DNA from: Clavibacter michiganensis
GTDB lineage: Bacteria; Actinomycetota; Actinomycetes; Actinomycetales; Microbacteriaceae
DNA length: 64,000 nt
Assembly: GCF_016907085.1 (NCBI RefSeq)
Contig: NZ_JAFBBJ010000001.1
Span: 2,108,001 to 2,172,000 of the forward strand
Direction of reading: 5' to 3'
The position numbers and the translations under genes are program-made. Position 1 is the stretch's first letter, and the number at the start of each line of letters is the position of its first letter. Under the pieces are notes generated by a model, which saw only the letters and a program-made list of their open reading frames with translations, was not told the DNA's origin and searched no databases. Of this stretch, positions 49,727-58,526 are shown in pieces.

Positions 49727-50572
49727 TCAGGTCCAGCGGCCGCCGCGCGGCACGATGAGCGGCGTGTGCGAGACGGGGTCGTCGATCACGAGGCACGGGA
49801 GGCCGAAGACCTCCTCCACGAGCTCGGCCGTGACGATGTCGCGCGGGGCGCCGGAGGAGACGACGCGGCCGTCCTTCATCACGATGAGGTGGTCGGCGTA
49901 GCGCGCGGCGTGGTTGAGGTCGTGCAGCACGGCGACGATGGTGCTGCCGTCGCGGTGCAGGTCGGCCAGGAGGTCGAGCAGCTCGATCTGGTGGGCGATG
50001 TCGAGGAACGTCGTCGGCTCGTCGAGCAGCAGCACGGGCGTCTGCTGCGCGAGCGCCATCGCGACCCACACGCGCTGCCGCTGGCCGCCGGAGAGCTCAT
50101 CGACGTGGCGGGCGGCGAGGTCGGCGACGCCGGTGGCGGCCATCGCCTGCTGCACGGCGGCCTCGTCGGTCGGGGTCCACTGGCGGATGAGGTTCTGGTG
50201 CGGGAAGCGTCCGCGCGCCACGAGGTCGGCCACCGTGATCCCGTCGGGCGCGATCGCGCTCTGCGGCAGGAGGCCGACGATGCGCGCGACCTCCTTGGCG
50301 CGGTAGGAGCCGATCGGCCGGTCGTCGAGGAGCACGCCGCCCGCGGTGGGTGCGAGGAGGCGCGAGAGCGCGCGGAGCAGGGTCGACTTCCCGCACGCGT
50401 TCGGGCCGACGATCACTGTGAACGAGCGGTCGGGCACGGAGACGTCGAGGTGCTCGGAGATCACCCGCCGGTCGTAGGAGAGCGTGACGCCCTCGGCGCG
50501 GAGGCGCGGGGCGGTGGCGGTCGCAGCGGTCGCGGTGTCGTCCACGGGTGGACCTCCCATCGGGTCAGGCAC
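49727..50572 (-). CDS. Ferric-siderophore ABC transporter, ATP-binding protein (FepC-like)
   Basis: A 281-residue ATPase. Walker A is VGPNACGKSTLLRAL, the signature is DELSGGQRQRVWVAMALAQQ, Walker B is PVLLLDEPTTFLDIAHQ, and the switch His is in VAVLHDLNHAARYAD. These match FepC/FhuC subgroup proteins. It overlaps the end of the second permease gene by 8 bases and is last in a three-gene operon. It energises uptake of a ferric siderophore with the two FecCD permeases and the divergent binding protein. Regulation by iron through the DtxR-like box upstream of the operon is expected. Confidence 0.94.
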   Translation of the reverse strand: MPDPMGGPPVDDTATAATATAPRLRAEGVTLSYDRRVISEHLDVSVPDRSFTVIVGPNACGKSTLLRALSRLLAPTAGGVLLDDRPIGSYRAKEVARIVGLLPQSAIAPDGITVADLVARGRFPHQNLIRQWTPTDEAAVQQAMAATGVADLAARHVDELSGGQRQRVWVAMALAQQTPVLLLDEPTTFLDIAHQIELLDLLADLHRDGSTIVAVLHDLNHAARYADHLIVMKDGRVVSSGAPRDIVTAELVEEVFGLPCLVIDDPVSHTPLIVPRGGRWT

Positions 50573-51629
50573 GGCGCCCCGCCTCGCGGACGAGCAGGGC
50601 GATCAGGTAGAGGCCGCCGACGACGACCGTGACGATGCCCACGGGCACCGTCCCCGGCAGCGCGTGCTGGGCAGCGTAGTCGGCGGCGAGCAGCAGCAGG
50701 CCGCCCGTGAGCGCGGCCGGCACGAGCGGCAGGCCCGCGCTCCGGGTGAGGCGGCGGGCGATCTGCGGGGCCGCGAGCGCGACGAACGCGATCGGCCCGG
50801 CGGCGGCCGTCACGACGGCCGTGAGGGCGACCCCGAGGATCAGCAGGGCGAGGCGCGTCGGCTCGGCCCGCACCCCGTGGGCGCGCGCGGCGTCGTCGCC
50901 GAGCTCGAGCTGCCGCAGCGGCGCGGAGAGCAGCAGGATCGCCGGCGCCAGCACGAGGAGGGCGACGAACGCCGGCAGCGCGCGGTCCCAGCCGACGAGC
51001 GCGAGGGATCCGGCGCCCCAGATCGAGGCCGCCATCGCGACCTCGGTGCCCGCCTTCAGCAGCAGGAACGTGTTGACCCCGTGCAGCACGGCGGTGACGG
51101 CGATGCCCGTGATGATCAGCCGGAAGCCCTGCACGCCGCCACGGTACGCGAGCAGGTAGACGACGAGCGCCGTGCCGAGCCCGCCCGCGAGCGCGCCGAC
51201 GGCCGTGGGCAGGAAGGCCGCGCCAGCGAGCGTCGTGACGATCAGCGCGCCCGTGTAGGAGCCCGTCGAGAAGCCGATGATGTCGGGTGAGCCGAGCGGG
51301 TTGCGCGTGAGCGACTGGAACACGGCACCCGCGACCCCGAGCGCGGCGCCGAACGCGAGCGCGGCGAGCACGCGCGGCAGGCGCCATTCGAGGACGATGG
51401 TCGACGCGAACGAGCCGTCGGGGAACGCCATCGCGCGGATCACCTCGGGCACGGTCAGCGGGAAGTCGCCCGTGCCGAGCGCCACGAGCGCGATGGCGAC
51501 GATCGCGACGGCGAGCGCCGCGCCCACGAGCGCCTCGCGTCGCTGCAGCCGGATGCCGACGACGGGCAGGCGCACGGTGCCGGGGATGCGCACGGCCGGG
51601 CGGCGGCCGGCGCGGGCGGGCGCGCTCAC
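50565..51629 (-). CDS. Iron-siderophore ABC transporter permease (FecCD family, second subunit)
   Basis: A 354-residue permease from GTG 51629, overlapping the preceding permease stop by 4 bases. Landmarks are VLEWRLPRVLAALAFGAALG, FQSLTRNPLGSPDIIGFSTG (FecCD signature), VAMAASIWGAGSLALVGWDR and the coupling region IARRLTRSAGLPLVPAALTG. The N-terminus of about 25 residues before the first helix is Pro/Arg-rich. It forms a heterodimeric channel with its neighbour (FepD/FepG type). Confidence 0.92.
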   Translation of the reverse strand: MSAPARAGRRPAVRIPGTVRLPVVGIRLQRREALVGAALAVAIVAIALVALGTGDFPLTVPEVIRAMAFPDGSFASTIVLEWRLPRVLAALAFGAALGVAGAVFQSLTRNPLGSPDIIGFSTGSYTGALIVTTLAGAAFLPTAVGALAGGLGTALVVYLLAYRGGVQGFRLIITGIAVTAVLHGVNTFLLLKAGTEVAMAASIWGAGSLALVGWDRALPAFVALLVLAPAILLLSAPLRQLELGDDAARAHGVRAEPTRLALLILGVALTAVVTAAAGPIAFVALAAPQIARRLTRSAGLPLVPAALTGGLLLLAADYAAQHALPGTVPVGIVTVVVGGLYLIALLVREAGRRA

Positions 51630-52684
51630 AGCCCCGACGCCCTCTGCCGGCGGACGAGCAGGATCAGCACGGGCGCGCCCAGCACGGCGGTCACGATCCC
51701 GGCGGGCAGCTCGGCCGGCCGGAGCACGATCCGGCCGACGATGTCGGCGGCGAGCAGCAGCACGGGCGCGAGCACGATCGTGTACGCGAGGATCCAGCGC
51801 TGGTCGGGCCCCACGATCCAGCGCGCGATGTGCGGGATCATCAACCCCACGAACGCGATCGGCCCCGCCATCGCGGTCGCCCCGCCCGCGAGCAGCGTCA
51901 CCGCGACCACGGCCACGGCCCGCACCACGACGACGTTCGCCCCGAGCGACCGCGCCAGGTCGTCGCCGAGCGCCACCGCGTCGAGGCTCCGGGCGATGAG
52001 GGCGGCGAGCAGCACGCCCGCCGCGAGGAAGGGAGCGACCGGCAGGAGCGCGTCCCAGCCGCGGTCCTGCAGCGAGCCCGACTCCCACGCGCGCATGGCG
52101 CTGAAGCCCTGCGGATCGGCCAGCAGCATCCCCGAGGTGATGCCCGCGAGCACCGCGCCGAGGGCGACGCCGGCGAGCGTGAGGCGCACCGGATCCCCGC
52201 CGCCGCGTCCTGCGGATCCCACGACGTAGACCACCACGGCCGCCACGAGCGCCCCCGCGAAGGCGAACCAGAGGTAACCGCTCACGGCGGTCACGCCGAG
52301 GACGCCCGTCGCGATGGCGACCGCGAACGCCGAGCCGGCGGTGACGCCGAGGATGCCGGGATCCGCCAGCGGGTTCCGCGTGACGGCCTGGATGAGCGCG
52401 CCCGCGACCCCGAGCGCGAGCCCCGCGGCGAGGCCGACGAGGGTGCGCGGGACGCGGAGGTCCGTGATCACGACGAGCTCGGCCGGGTCGCGCGGGTGGC
52501 CGGCGAGCGCGTCGACGACGGCGCCGAGCGGGATGTCGCGCGAGCCGATGGCGATGCTCGCGAGCGCCGCCAGCACGAGCACGCCGAGCGCGAGGAGGAG
52601 GCCCGCGGAGCGCGAGAGGCCGCTCCGCGCCCGGCCCTCGGGGGCGTCGGGGGCGGAGGCGCGCGCGAGGACCCGGAGCGACAT
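51626..52684 (-). CDS. Iron-siderophore ABC transporter permease (FecCD family, first subunit)
   Basis: A 352-residue permease, first gene of the operon, start ATG 52684. Recognisable features are LRVPRTLVGLAAGLALGVAG, IQAVTRNPLADPGILGVTAG, the AWESGSLQDRGWDALLPV loop and GPIAFVGLMIPHIARWIVGP that contacts the ATPase. It is divergent from the siderophore-binding lipoprotein with 94 bases between; a DtxR-like box lies 24 bases upstream of this start, where it could repress both directions. Confidence 0.93.
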   Translation of the reverse strand: MSLRVLARASAPDAPEGRARSGLSRSAGLLLALGVLVLAALASIAIGSRDIPLGAVVDALAGHPRDPAELVVITDLRVPRTLVGLAAGLALGVAGALIQAVTRNPLADPGILGVTAGSAFAVAIATGVLGVTAVSGYLWFAFAGALVAAVVVYVVGSAGRGGGDPVRLTLAGVALGAVLAGITSGMLLADPQGFSAMRAWESGSLQDRGWDALLPVAPFLAAGVLLAALIARSLDAVALGDDLARSLGANVVVVRAVAVVAVTLLAGGATAMAGPIAFVGLMIPHIARWIVGPDQRWILAYTIVLAPVLLLAADIVGRIVLRPAELPAGIVTAVLGAPVLILLVRRQRASGL

Positions 52685-52707
52685 GGCCCGGACAGCCTAG
52701 CGTGCCC

Positions 52708-52726
52708 TTAGGTTAGGCTGCCCTTG
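52708..52726. promoter_or_regulatory. DtxR/IdeR-like iron box
   Basis: TTAGGTTAGGCTGCCCTTG matches 15 of 19 bases of the DtxR/IdeR consensus (TTAGGTTAGGCTAACCTAA), with a perfect left half. It lies between the divergent siderophore permease and binding-protein genes, as expected for iron-dependent repression. The regulator itself is not in the window. Confidence 0.75.
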
Positions 52727-52778
52727 CCTGACGGGATCCACACCGGTCCGTCACCCCACACCCGAGAGGCCCCGCACC

Positions 52779-53783
52779 ATGAGGTTCCCCACCACCGGCT
52801 CCGCCCTCGTCGCGCTCACCGTCGCGACGCTCGCCCTCACCGGATGCACCGCCTCGTCCGACCCGGGCACCACCGCGCCGCCCGCCTCGGGATCCGCCAC
52901 GGGCGCCTTCCCCGTCACCGTCGACACGAAGTTCGGCGACGTCACCGTGCCGAGCGAGCCGAAGCGCGTCGTCGCGCTCGGCTGGGGCGACGCGGAGACC
53001 GCGCTCGCGCTCGGGGTCCAGCCCGTCGGCGCGTCCGACTGGCTCGGCTTCGGCGCCGACGCGGACGGCGTCGGCCCGTGGGCGCAGGGCCTCTACACCC
53101 AGAAGCCGCAGATCATCGAGACGCTCGAGCCCTCCTACGAGGCGATCGCGGCGCTCAAGCCCGACCTGATCCTCGACACCAAGGGCTCGGGCGACCAGGC
53201 CCGCTACGACCGCCTGTCGCAGATCGCGCCCACCATCGGCGTGCCCGAGGGCGCCGACAGCTACCTCACCGACATGGAGGACCAGGTCGACATGGTCGCC
53301 GAGGCCCTCGGCCGCGAGGACCAGGGCGACGCCCTCCTCGACGCGGTCGACCAGCGCTTCGAGCAGGTCGAGGCCGCGCACCCGGACTGGAAGGGCAAGA
53401 CGGCCACCGCCGCCACCAAGACCAGCGAGGGCTGGGGCGCCTACGCCGAGGGCAGCGAGCGCGTCGCGTTCCTCGAGCGCCTCGGCTTCGAGCAGAGCCC
53501 GACCATCGCGGGGATCCCCGTCAACGCCGGCGGCTTCTCGGTCGACGTCTCCTCCGAGCAGCTCGACCTGCTCGACGCCGACGTGATCGTGGCGTTCCCG
53601 ATCTTCATCGACAAGTCCGTCATCACCGACGACCCGCTGTGGCAGGCGATCCCCGCGGTCGCGGCCGGCCACTCCATCGTCCTCGACGGCGACGTCTCGT
53701 CGGCCTACTCGATCGGCACCACGCTCTCCACCGGCTACGCGCTCGACCAGCTCGTGCCGCTGCTGGAGACCGCCACGAGCTGA
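52779..53783 (+). CDS. Iron-siderophore ABC transporter substrate-binding lipoprotein
   Basis: A 334-residue lipoprotein: signal peptide ALVALTVATLALTGC with lipobox LTGC, Thr/Ser/Pro linker, then a FepB/FhuD-like fold. The family motifs are PSEPKRVVALGWGDAETALA and GVQPVGASDWLGFGADADGV, then EPSYEAIAALKPDLILDTKG, and at the C-terminus IPAVAAGHSIVLDGDVSSAY. It presents a ferric siderophore to the divergent permease pair. No siderophore synthesis genes lie in the window, so it may take up xenosiderophores. A strong terminator follows. Confidence 0.94.
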   Translation: MRFPTTGSALVALTVATLALTGCTASSDPGTTAPPASGSATGAFPVTVDTKFGDVTVPSEPKRVVALGWGDAETALALGVQPVGASDWLGFGADADGVGPWAQGLYTQKPQIIETLEPSYEAIAALKPDLILDTKGSGDQARYDRLSQIAPTIGVPEGADSYLTDMEDQVDMVAEALGREDQGDALLDAVDQRFEQVEAAHPDWKGKTATAATKTSEGWGAYAEGSERVAFLERLGFEQSPTIAGIPVNAGGFSVDVSSEQLDLLDADVIVAFPIFIDKSVITDDPLWQAIPAVAAGHSIVLDGDVSSAYSIGTTLSTGYALDQLVPLLETATS

Positions 53784-53800
53784 TCCGGATCCGCATCCCC

Positions 53801-53835
53801 GAGGGCCCGTCGCGCACGCAGCGCGGCGGGCCCTC
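53801..53835. terminator. Terminator hairpin
   Basis: GAGGGCCCGTCGCGC and GCGCGGCGGGCCCTC pair at 14 of 15 positions around a five-base loop, between the binding-protein gene and the convergent regulator gene. Confidence 0.8.
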
Positions 53836-53872
53836 GCCGTCTCGTCGTCTCGCCGGCCCGGCGCCTCCGGAC

Positions 53873-54163
53873 CTACGCGTCGAGCATCGCCGTGAGCGCC
53901 CGCCGGTAGTCCTCGAACGCGCGGCGGCCGACCGTCGTGAGCGCGAGGTACGTCACGGGCTGCCGACCCTCGTGCGTCTTCCGCACCTCGACGTAGCCGG
54001 GATCCTCGAGCTTCCGGAGGTGCGTCGACAGGTTGCCGGCCGTCATGTCGAGGATCTCCTGCAGCCGCGGGAACGACAGCGCCTCCCCCGCGTCCAGCGT
54101 CGCGAGCGCGGCCACGATCCGCAGCCGGGCCTGCGCGTGGATGACCGGGTCGAGCTCAGCCAA
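53873..54163 (-). CDS. Winged-helix transcriptional regulator (MarR-like, HTH_34 type), 96 aa
   Basis: A compact single-domain regulator with a TTG start at 54163 that overlaps the end of the upstream membrane-protein gene by 8 bases. Its start DPVIHAQARLRIVAALATLD, then FPRLQEILDMTAGNLSTHLR and the wing YVEVRKTHEGRQPVTYLALT are typical of this family of small regulators, which often pair with a membrane protein. The two are translationally coupled. A palindrome upstream of the membrane gene is the likely binding site, giving autoregulation (inference). Confidence 0.85.
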   Translation of the reverse strand: MAELDPVIHAQARLRIVAALATLDAGEALSFPRLQEILDMTAGNLSTHLRKLEDPGYVEVRKTHEGRQPVTYLALTTVGRRAFEDYRRALTAMLDA

Positions 54164-54839
54164 GGCGGGCTCGCAGCGAGCGGCGCGTGCGACCGGCGAG
54201 CAGGGCGGCCACGATCCCCGTCACGAGGTACGCCCCTCCGCCCACGACGGCCATCACCAGGTAGTTGCCGGGGTAGCCGGCGAACGGGGCGGCGAGCGCG
54301 GCCAGCACGAGGATCGATCCCAGCAGCAGCGACGACCGCGAGCGGAAGAGCGCGGCGGTCGACAGCAGCATGAGCCCGGCGACGAACGAGAAGCCGGACG
54401 TGTAGAAGATCGCGAGCAGGCGGTCCGGAGCGTCGTTCCACGCGAGGCCGATGCCGAGCACGTAGATCGAGACCATCGCCACGGACCAGCTGATCCCGTA
54501 GACGCGCCCCTGCCAGGCCGACTCGGGCGAGCTCTCCACGCCCGGGGCGTTCCGGATCCCGAGCACGATGCTCACGATGCTGGACAGCGCGATCAGCCCC
54601 GCGAAGATCCCGACGGCCACCGGCAGGGGCAGGCTCACCGCGTCCGACCCGTCGATGAGCCAGAGGGCCGTGTACCCGAGGATCCACGCGACGCCCCAGC
54701 AGACCTCCATCACCCAGACGAACGACATCTGCGCGTCGACCGCGACCCGCCGCTGGTCCTCCATGAGCGCGTGCATCTCCCGCGGGTCGGGCGCGGGCCC
54801 GTCGTCGTCGACCTCGTCCCGGTGCGTCGTGGTGTCCAT
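54156..54839 (-). CDS. Membrane protein coupled to winged-helix regulator, 227 aa
   Basis: A six-helix protein after an acidic cytoplasmic N-terminus of about 40 residues. Helices include MEVCWGVAWILGYTALWLID, PVAVGIFAGLIALSSIVSIV, ISWSVAMVSIYVLGIGLAW, FSFVAGLMLLSTAALF, and GNYLVMAVVGGGAYLVTGIV. The ATG at 54839 is chosen, since upstream codons run through the palindrome. Its role is unknown; the pairing with a small HTH_34-like regulator is common in actinobacteria and resembles stress- or transport-related operons. Confidence 0.75.
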   Translation of the reverse strand: MDTTTHRDEVDDDGPAPDPREMHALMEDQRRVAVDAQMSFVWVMEVCWGVAWILGYTALWLIDGSDAVSLPLPVAVGIFAGLIALSSIVSIVLGIRNAPGVESSPESAWQGRVYGISWSVAMVSIYVLGIGLAWNDAPDRLLAIFYTSGFSFVAGLMLLSTAALFRSRSSLLLGSILVLAALAAPFAGYPGNYLVMAVVGGGAYLVTGIVAALLAGRTRRSLRARLG

Positions 54840-54888
54840 CTCCGCCTCTCCGCGGACGACCATCGCCCGCCGGGCTCGCGCCCTCGAT

Positions 54889-54905
54889 ACTTTGTAATGC
54901 AAAGT
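54889..54905. promoter_or_regulatory. Palindromic operator upstream of the regulator operon
   Basis: ACTTTG-TAATG-CAAAGT, perfect six-base arms in an otherwise GC-rich region, with a second CTTTG three bases downstream. It lies 50 bases upstream of the membrane-protein start and 94 bases before the divergent DUF998 gene, so it may also act on that gene. Confidence 0.6.
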
Positions 54906-54998
54906 GCTTTGCTGTGTCAATGGATCCTCGGTGCGGGGAGGATGGACGCATCCGCCACGGACGAGACCCGGCGCCGCGTGCGTCCCCGAAGGAGCCCC

Positions 54999-55670
54999 AT
55001 GAGCCCGCACCGCCCGCTGATCCCCGCGGCCGCCGGCGTCGCCTGGATCGCCGCCGCCGTCGTCTACGTCGGCACGGAGGCGGTCGCCGCGTCCGCCTTC
55101 CCCGGTTACAGCTACTCCGCCAACTACATCAGCGACCTCGGCGTCCCGGACGTCGCCGTCTTCCAGGGCCGCGCCATCGACTCGCCGCTCCACGCGGTCA
55201 TGAACGCGGGCTTCATCCTCCAGGGCGCGCTCTACCTGCTGGCCGCCGTGATCGCGACGCGCGCCCTCCGCGCCGGCCCGCGTCGCGCCTTCCTCGCCCT
55301 CGCCGCGGTGCACGCGGTCGGGATCACGGTGGTCGGCCTCGTCCACGGCAGCGCCTCGAGCGCGGCCAGCGGCATCGGCTGGATGCACGTGGTCGGCGCG
55401 GGGATGGCGATCATCGCGGGCAACGCCGCCTCGATCACGGCGGGCCTCGGATCCGGCCGCATCGGCGTCGCGCGCGGGTTCCGCGTCGCGAGCGTCGGGC
55501 TGGGCGTCGTCGGCCTCGTCGCGCTCGCCCTGCTCGAGGTCCTCGGCGGCTCGACGATCGACGGCGTCTGGGAGCGCGGATCCGTCTACACGGTCACGGC
55601 GTGGGAGCTGATGGCGGGCGTCGCCGTGCTCGTGGCCGCCCGACGCCGCAGCGGAGGCGCGCGCGACTGA
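54999..55670 (+). CDS. DUF998 family membrane protein
   Basis: A 223-residue, six-helix protein from ATG 54999 after GGAG. The DUF998 features are GYSYSANYISDLGVPDVAVF near the N-terminus and AVMNAGFILQGALYLLAAVI, then GSASSAASGIGWMHVVGAGM and, at the end, ERGSVYTVTAWELMAGVAVL. DUF998 proteins are uncharacterised. It is divergent from the regulator operon, with the palindrome in between. It is convergent with the CtaG-CopD fusion gene. Confidence 0.88.
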   Translation: MSPHRPLIPAAAGVAWIAAAVVYVGTEAVAASAFPGYSYSANYISDLGVPDVAVFQGRAIDSPLHAVMNAGFILQGALYLLAAVIATRALRAGPRRAFLALAAVHAVGITVVGLVHGSASSAASGIGWMHVVGAGMAIIAGNAASITAGLGSGRIGVARGFRVASVGLGVVGLVALALLEVLGGSTIDGVWERGSVYTVTAWELMAGVAVLVAARRRSGGARD

Positions 55671-55697
55671 CCGGAGCCGCCCGACGGACGGCGCCGG

Positions 55698-57677
55698 CTA
55701 GCGCCGCTCGCTGGCCTGCAGCGCCTCGAGGTTGCGGTTGTACGCCTCGAGCTCGGCGTCCCCGTCCCGGTCGGCCTTGCGGTCGTACCGCACGGAGTCG
55801 CGCTTGTCGCTCTTGCTCCACATGATCGCCGTGACGATCGCGAGGATCACCGTCGGGATCTCGCCGATGCTCCACGCGATGCCGCCGCCGGCCTGCTGGT
55901 CGGCCAGCGCCGACTCGCCCCACGGCCGCCCCATCGCGCCGAACCAGTCCGCGAGCAGGAGCCCGGTGCCGGTCATGAGCGAGAGGCCGAAGAACGCGTG
56001 GAACGCCATGGTCGCGAGCAGCAGCAGCAAGCGCATCGGGTACGCGATGCGCACCTTCATCGGGTCGACGCCGATGAGGTTCTGCGTGAAGAGGTACCCG
56101 ACGATGAGGAAGTGCACGATCATCCACTGGTGCCCGATGTGGTCGGTCGTGGCCCAGCTGAACAGCGGCGAGTAGTAGAAGACGAGGAGCGAGCCGGCGA
56201 AGAGCACGGCCGCCACGATCGGGTGGCCCACGAACGACGCGAACCGGGAGTGCACGGCCATGAGGATCCACTCGCGGCCGCCGCGGCTGCCGTCCTGGCG
56301 CTTCCGGATGGCGCGCATCGCGAGCGTGACGGGAGCACCCGGCACGAGCAGCAGCGGGATGACCATGGCGAGCACCATGTGCGCCAGCATGTGCGAGCTG
56401 AAGAGGTACTTCTGGTAGACGTTCACGCCGCCGTTGGTGATGTAGAAGAGGCCGATCATGCCGGCGACCCAGAGGATCGAGCGGTGCACGGGCCACGCGT
56501 CGCCGCGCTTCCGCAGGCGGTGGACACCCGCCAGGTAGAAGAAGATCCCGAAGGCGCACAGCAGGATCCAGAGCAGGTCGAAGTTCCACTCCGTGAGGTA
56601 GCGCATGGGCGTGAGCTCGGGCGGCAGGGGCTCGCCGGTGAGGATCTGCGCGGGCGTCGGATCCGGCAGCTGCGTCACGACGACCTGGCTCACGGGCGGG
56701 GCCGTGCGGGCGAGCGCGGCGGCCACGCCGGACGCGACGCCCATGAAGGCGAGCTCGGCGGTCACGAGCCACCAGAACGGCCCGCGCGCCGCGGATCCGC
56801 GCTCCTCGAGACGCCCGATGAGCACGCGCCGGTACGCGGCGCCGAAGAGCCCCAGCGCGAGGAGCGCCGCCACCTTGATGAGCACCAGCAGCCCGTAAGC
56901 GGTGAGCAGCCGGTCGAGCGTGCCGACGCGGATCTCCGCGCTGACGTACCCGGATGCCGCCACGACCACGAAGCACACGAGCGCGACCGCCGAGTAGCGG
57001 CGCAGCACCGGCACGAGCCGGTCGCCGTCGAGCTTCGACCGCAGCAGCACCATGGTGAGCAGCCCGCCGAGCCAGACGGCGGCGAACACGAGGTGCAGGC
57101 CGAGCGCGTTGACCGCGGCGTCGTGCCCCTCGGTGCCGCCCGCGTGGCCCTGCTGCGCCATGGGCACGAGGCCGCCGACCGCGATCACGAGCACGAACGC
57201 GATGGCGGTGTGGTTGCGCACCGCGAAGCACAGCACCGTGACGGTCGCGGCGATCAGCGTGGTCGCGAGCCACGCCTGGCCCACGGAGATCTGCGTCAGC
57301 ACCAGGCCGAGGCTCGTGCCGAATTCCGCGCTGAACGAGAAGGCGGTGCCCGAGACGCTGAGGAAGGTGAAGAAGGCGGTGATCGCGGAGGCCACCGTCC
57401 AGAGGGCGGCGCCGGCGGCCGCGATGTCGAGCGCGCGGCCGTACTCGGGGCGCTGGCGCGACAGGGCGAACGCGGCCAGCAGGAGCGCGCCGATGGCCGT
57501 GGCCGCCGAGAGGTTGACCATCATCTTCGCGGCGGGCAGGCCGTAGCGGACCACGGGACCCGCGTCCTCGAGCAGCTGCGGGGCGGCGCCTCCGCCGATG
57601 GCGAGCGCGGCCAGCAGCGAGAGGAACGCGACGATGACGAGGGCGGCGGGCCCCGCGACGCGGAGGAGTCTGGGCAT
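55698..57677 (-). CDS. CopD-CtaG fusion, copper handling/cytochrome c oxidase assembly membrane protein
   Basis: A 659-residue protein with about 14-15 helices. The N-terminal half (to about residue 330) is CopD-like, with conserved ALGLHLVFAAVWLGGLLTMV and RRYSAVALVCFVVVAASGYV. The C-terminal half is a caa3-type CtaG domain: EWNFDLLWILLCAFGIFFYL, SSHMLAHMVLAMVIPLLLVPGAP, and WMIVHFLIVGYLFTQNLIG, with several His residues that could bind copper. This fused form is common in actinobacteria. It probably supplies Cu to cytochrome oxidase. A charged C-terminal tail follows the last helix. Confidence 0.92.
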   Translation of the reverse strand: MPRLLRVAGPAALVIVAFLSLLAALAIGGGAAPQLLEDAGPVVRYGLPAAKMMVNLSAATAIGALLLAAFALSRQRPEYGRALDIAAAGAALWTVASAITAFFTFLSVSGTAFSFSAEFGTSLGLVLTQISVGQAWLATTLIAATVTVLCFAVRNHTAIAFVLVIAVGGLVPMAQQGHAGGTEGHDAAVNALGLHLVFAAVWLGGLLTMVLLRSKLDGDRLVPVLRRYSAVALVCFVVVAASGYVSAEIRVGTLDRLLTAYGLLVLIKVAALLALGLFGAAYRRVLIGRLEERGSAARGPFWWLVTAELAFMGVASGVAAALARTAPPVSQVVVTQLPDPTPAQILTGEPLPPELTPMRYLTEWNFDLLWILLCAFGIFFYLAGVHRLRKRGDAWPVHRSILWVAGMIGLFYITNGGVNVYQKYLFSSHMLAHMVLAMVIPLLLVPGAPVTLAMRAIRKRQDGSRGGREWILMAVHSRFASFVGHPIVAAVLFAGSLLVFYYSPLFSWATTDHIGHQWMIVHFLIVGYLFTQNLIGVDPMKVRIAYPMRLLLLLATMAFHAFFGLSLMTGTGLLLADWFGAMGRPWGESALADQQAGGGIAWSIGEIPTVILAIVTAIMWSKSDKRDSVRYDRKADRDGDAELEAYNRNLEALQASERR

Positions 57678-57745
57678 GAGGGGATCAGCCTAGCTCCCGC
57701 CTGCTGACGGCCGGCTGGCCGCCGGAGCGCCGCCCGGGAACGCGA

Positions 57746-57781
57746 CAGCGGGGGCGCCGACCGGAGTCGGCGCCCCCGCTG
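57746..57781. terminator. Terminator hairpin downstream of the HU gene
   Basis: AGCGGGGGCGCCGA and TCGGCGCCCCCGCT, perfect 14-bp stem with a six-base loop. It lies between the HU gene and the CopD-CtaG gene, which are co-directional, and ends the HU transcript. Confidence 0.8.
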
Positions 57782-57799
57782 GGCGTGTGGTGAGGAGGA

Positions 57800-58087
57800 C
57801 TACTTGACGGCGGCCTTGAGCTTGCTGCCGGCGGAGACCTTAACGCCCTTGGACGCCTTGATCTCGAGGGGCTCGCCCGTCTGCGGGTTGCGGCCCGTGC
57901 GCGCGGCGCGAGCCGTCTGCTCGAACGCGACCCAGCCCGGGATCGTGACCTTGACGCCGTCGGCGACGTTGGTCGCGACGGTGGAGAAGAGCGCGTCCAG
58001 GACGCCGTTGACGGCGGCCTGGCTCTGGCCCGACTCCGCGGCGACGGCGGCAACGAGCTCGGTGCGGTTGAGTGACTTGTCAGCCAT
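57800..58087 (-). CDS. HU family DNA-binding protein
   Basis: A 95-residue nucleoid protein. It starts MADKSLNRTELVAAVAAESG, has the helical dimer region AVNGVLDALFSTVATNVADG, and the DNA-arm signature RAARTGRNPQTGEPLEIKAS. It lacks the long Lys/Ala-rich C-terminal extension of mycobacterial HupB and ends at SKLKAAVK. It is co-directional with and 131 bases downstream of rpsN, and has its own terminator. Confidence 0.95.
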   Translation of the reverse strand: MADKSLNRTELVAAVAAESGQSQAAVNGVLDALFSTVATNVADGVKVTIPGWVAFEQTARAARTGRNPQTGEPLEIKASKGVKVSAGSKLKAAVK

Positions 58088-58218
58088 GGGTGTCCTCCTC
58101 GGACCTGGTGCCGTTCTTCGCGAGCGGCCGTGTGGTGGATGGGATCTGTCTACGTCAGCGGACCGTGCGAGCCGAAGAGGCCATCAGCGGTCCGTTCGGC
58201 CGTACGGCCGCTTGGAAC

Positions 58219-58524
58219 CTACCAGCTGGACTTCGTGATGCCCGGAAGCTCGCCGCGGTGGGCCATGTCACGGAATCGCACGCGGGAGATGCCGAACTTC
58301 GACAGGTTGCCGCGGGGGCGGCCGTCGATGCCGTCACGCTGGCGGACGCGGACGGGCGAGGCGTCGCGCGGGAGGCGCTGGATGCCGGCGCGGGCCGCCT
58401 CGCGGCTCTCGTCGGTGCCGTTCGGGTCCACGAGGGCCTTCTTCAGCTCGAGGCGCTTCGCGGCGTACCGCTCGACGATGACCTTGCGCTGCTCGTTGCG
58501 GGCGATCTTGCTCTTCTTGGCCAT
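58219..58524 (-). CDS. rpsN: 30S ribosomal protein S14 (zinc-independent form)
   Basis: A 101-residue S14 starting [20 protein letters not shown] and ending with [20 protein letters not shown]. The length and the absence of the CxxC-CxxC zinc ribbon identify the long, Cys-free paralogue. It lies 2 bases downstream of rpmG. In several actinobacteria Zn-free ribosomal paralogues are induced under zinc limitation by loss of Zur repression (established knowledge for mycobacteria and streptomycetes); here they adjoin znu/zur genes, but no Zur box is seen at this operon. Confidence 0.95.
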   Translation of the reverse strand: MAKKSKIARNEQRKVIVERYAAKRLELKKALVDPNGTDESREAARAGIQRLPRDASPVRVRQRDGIDGRPRGNLSKFGISRVRFRDMAHRGELPGITKSSW

Positions 58525-58526
58525 GG

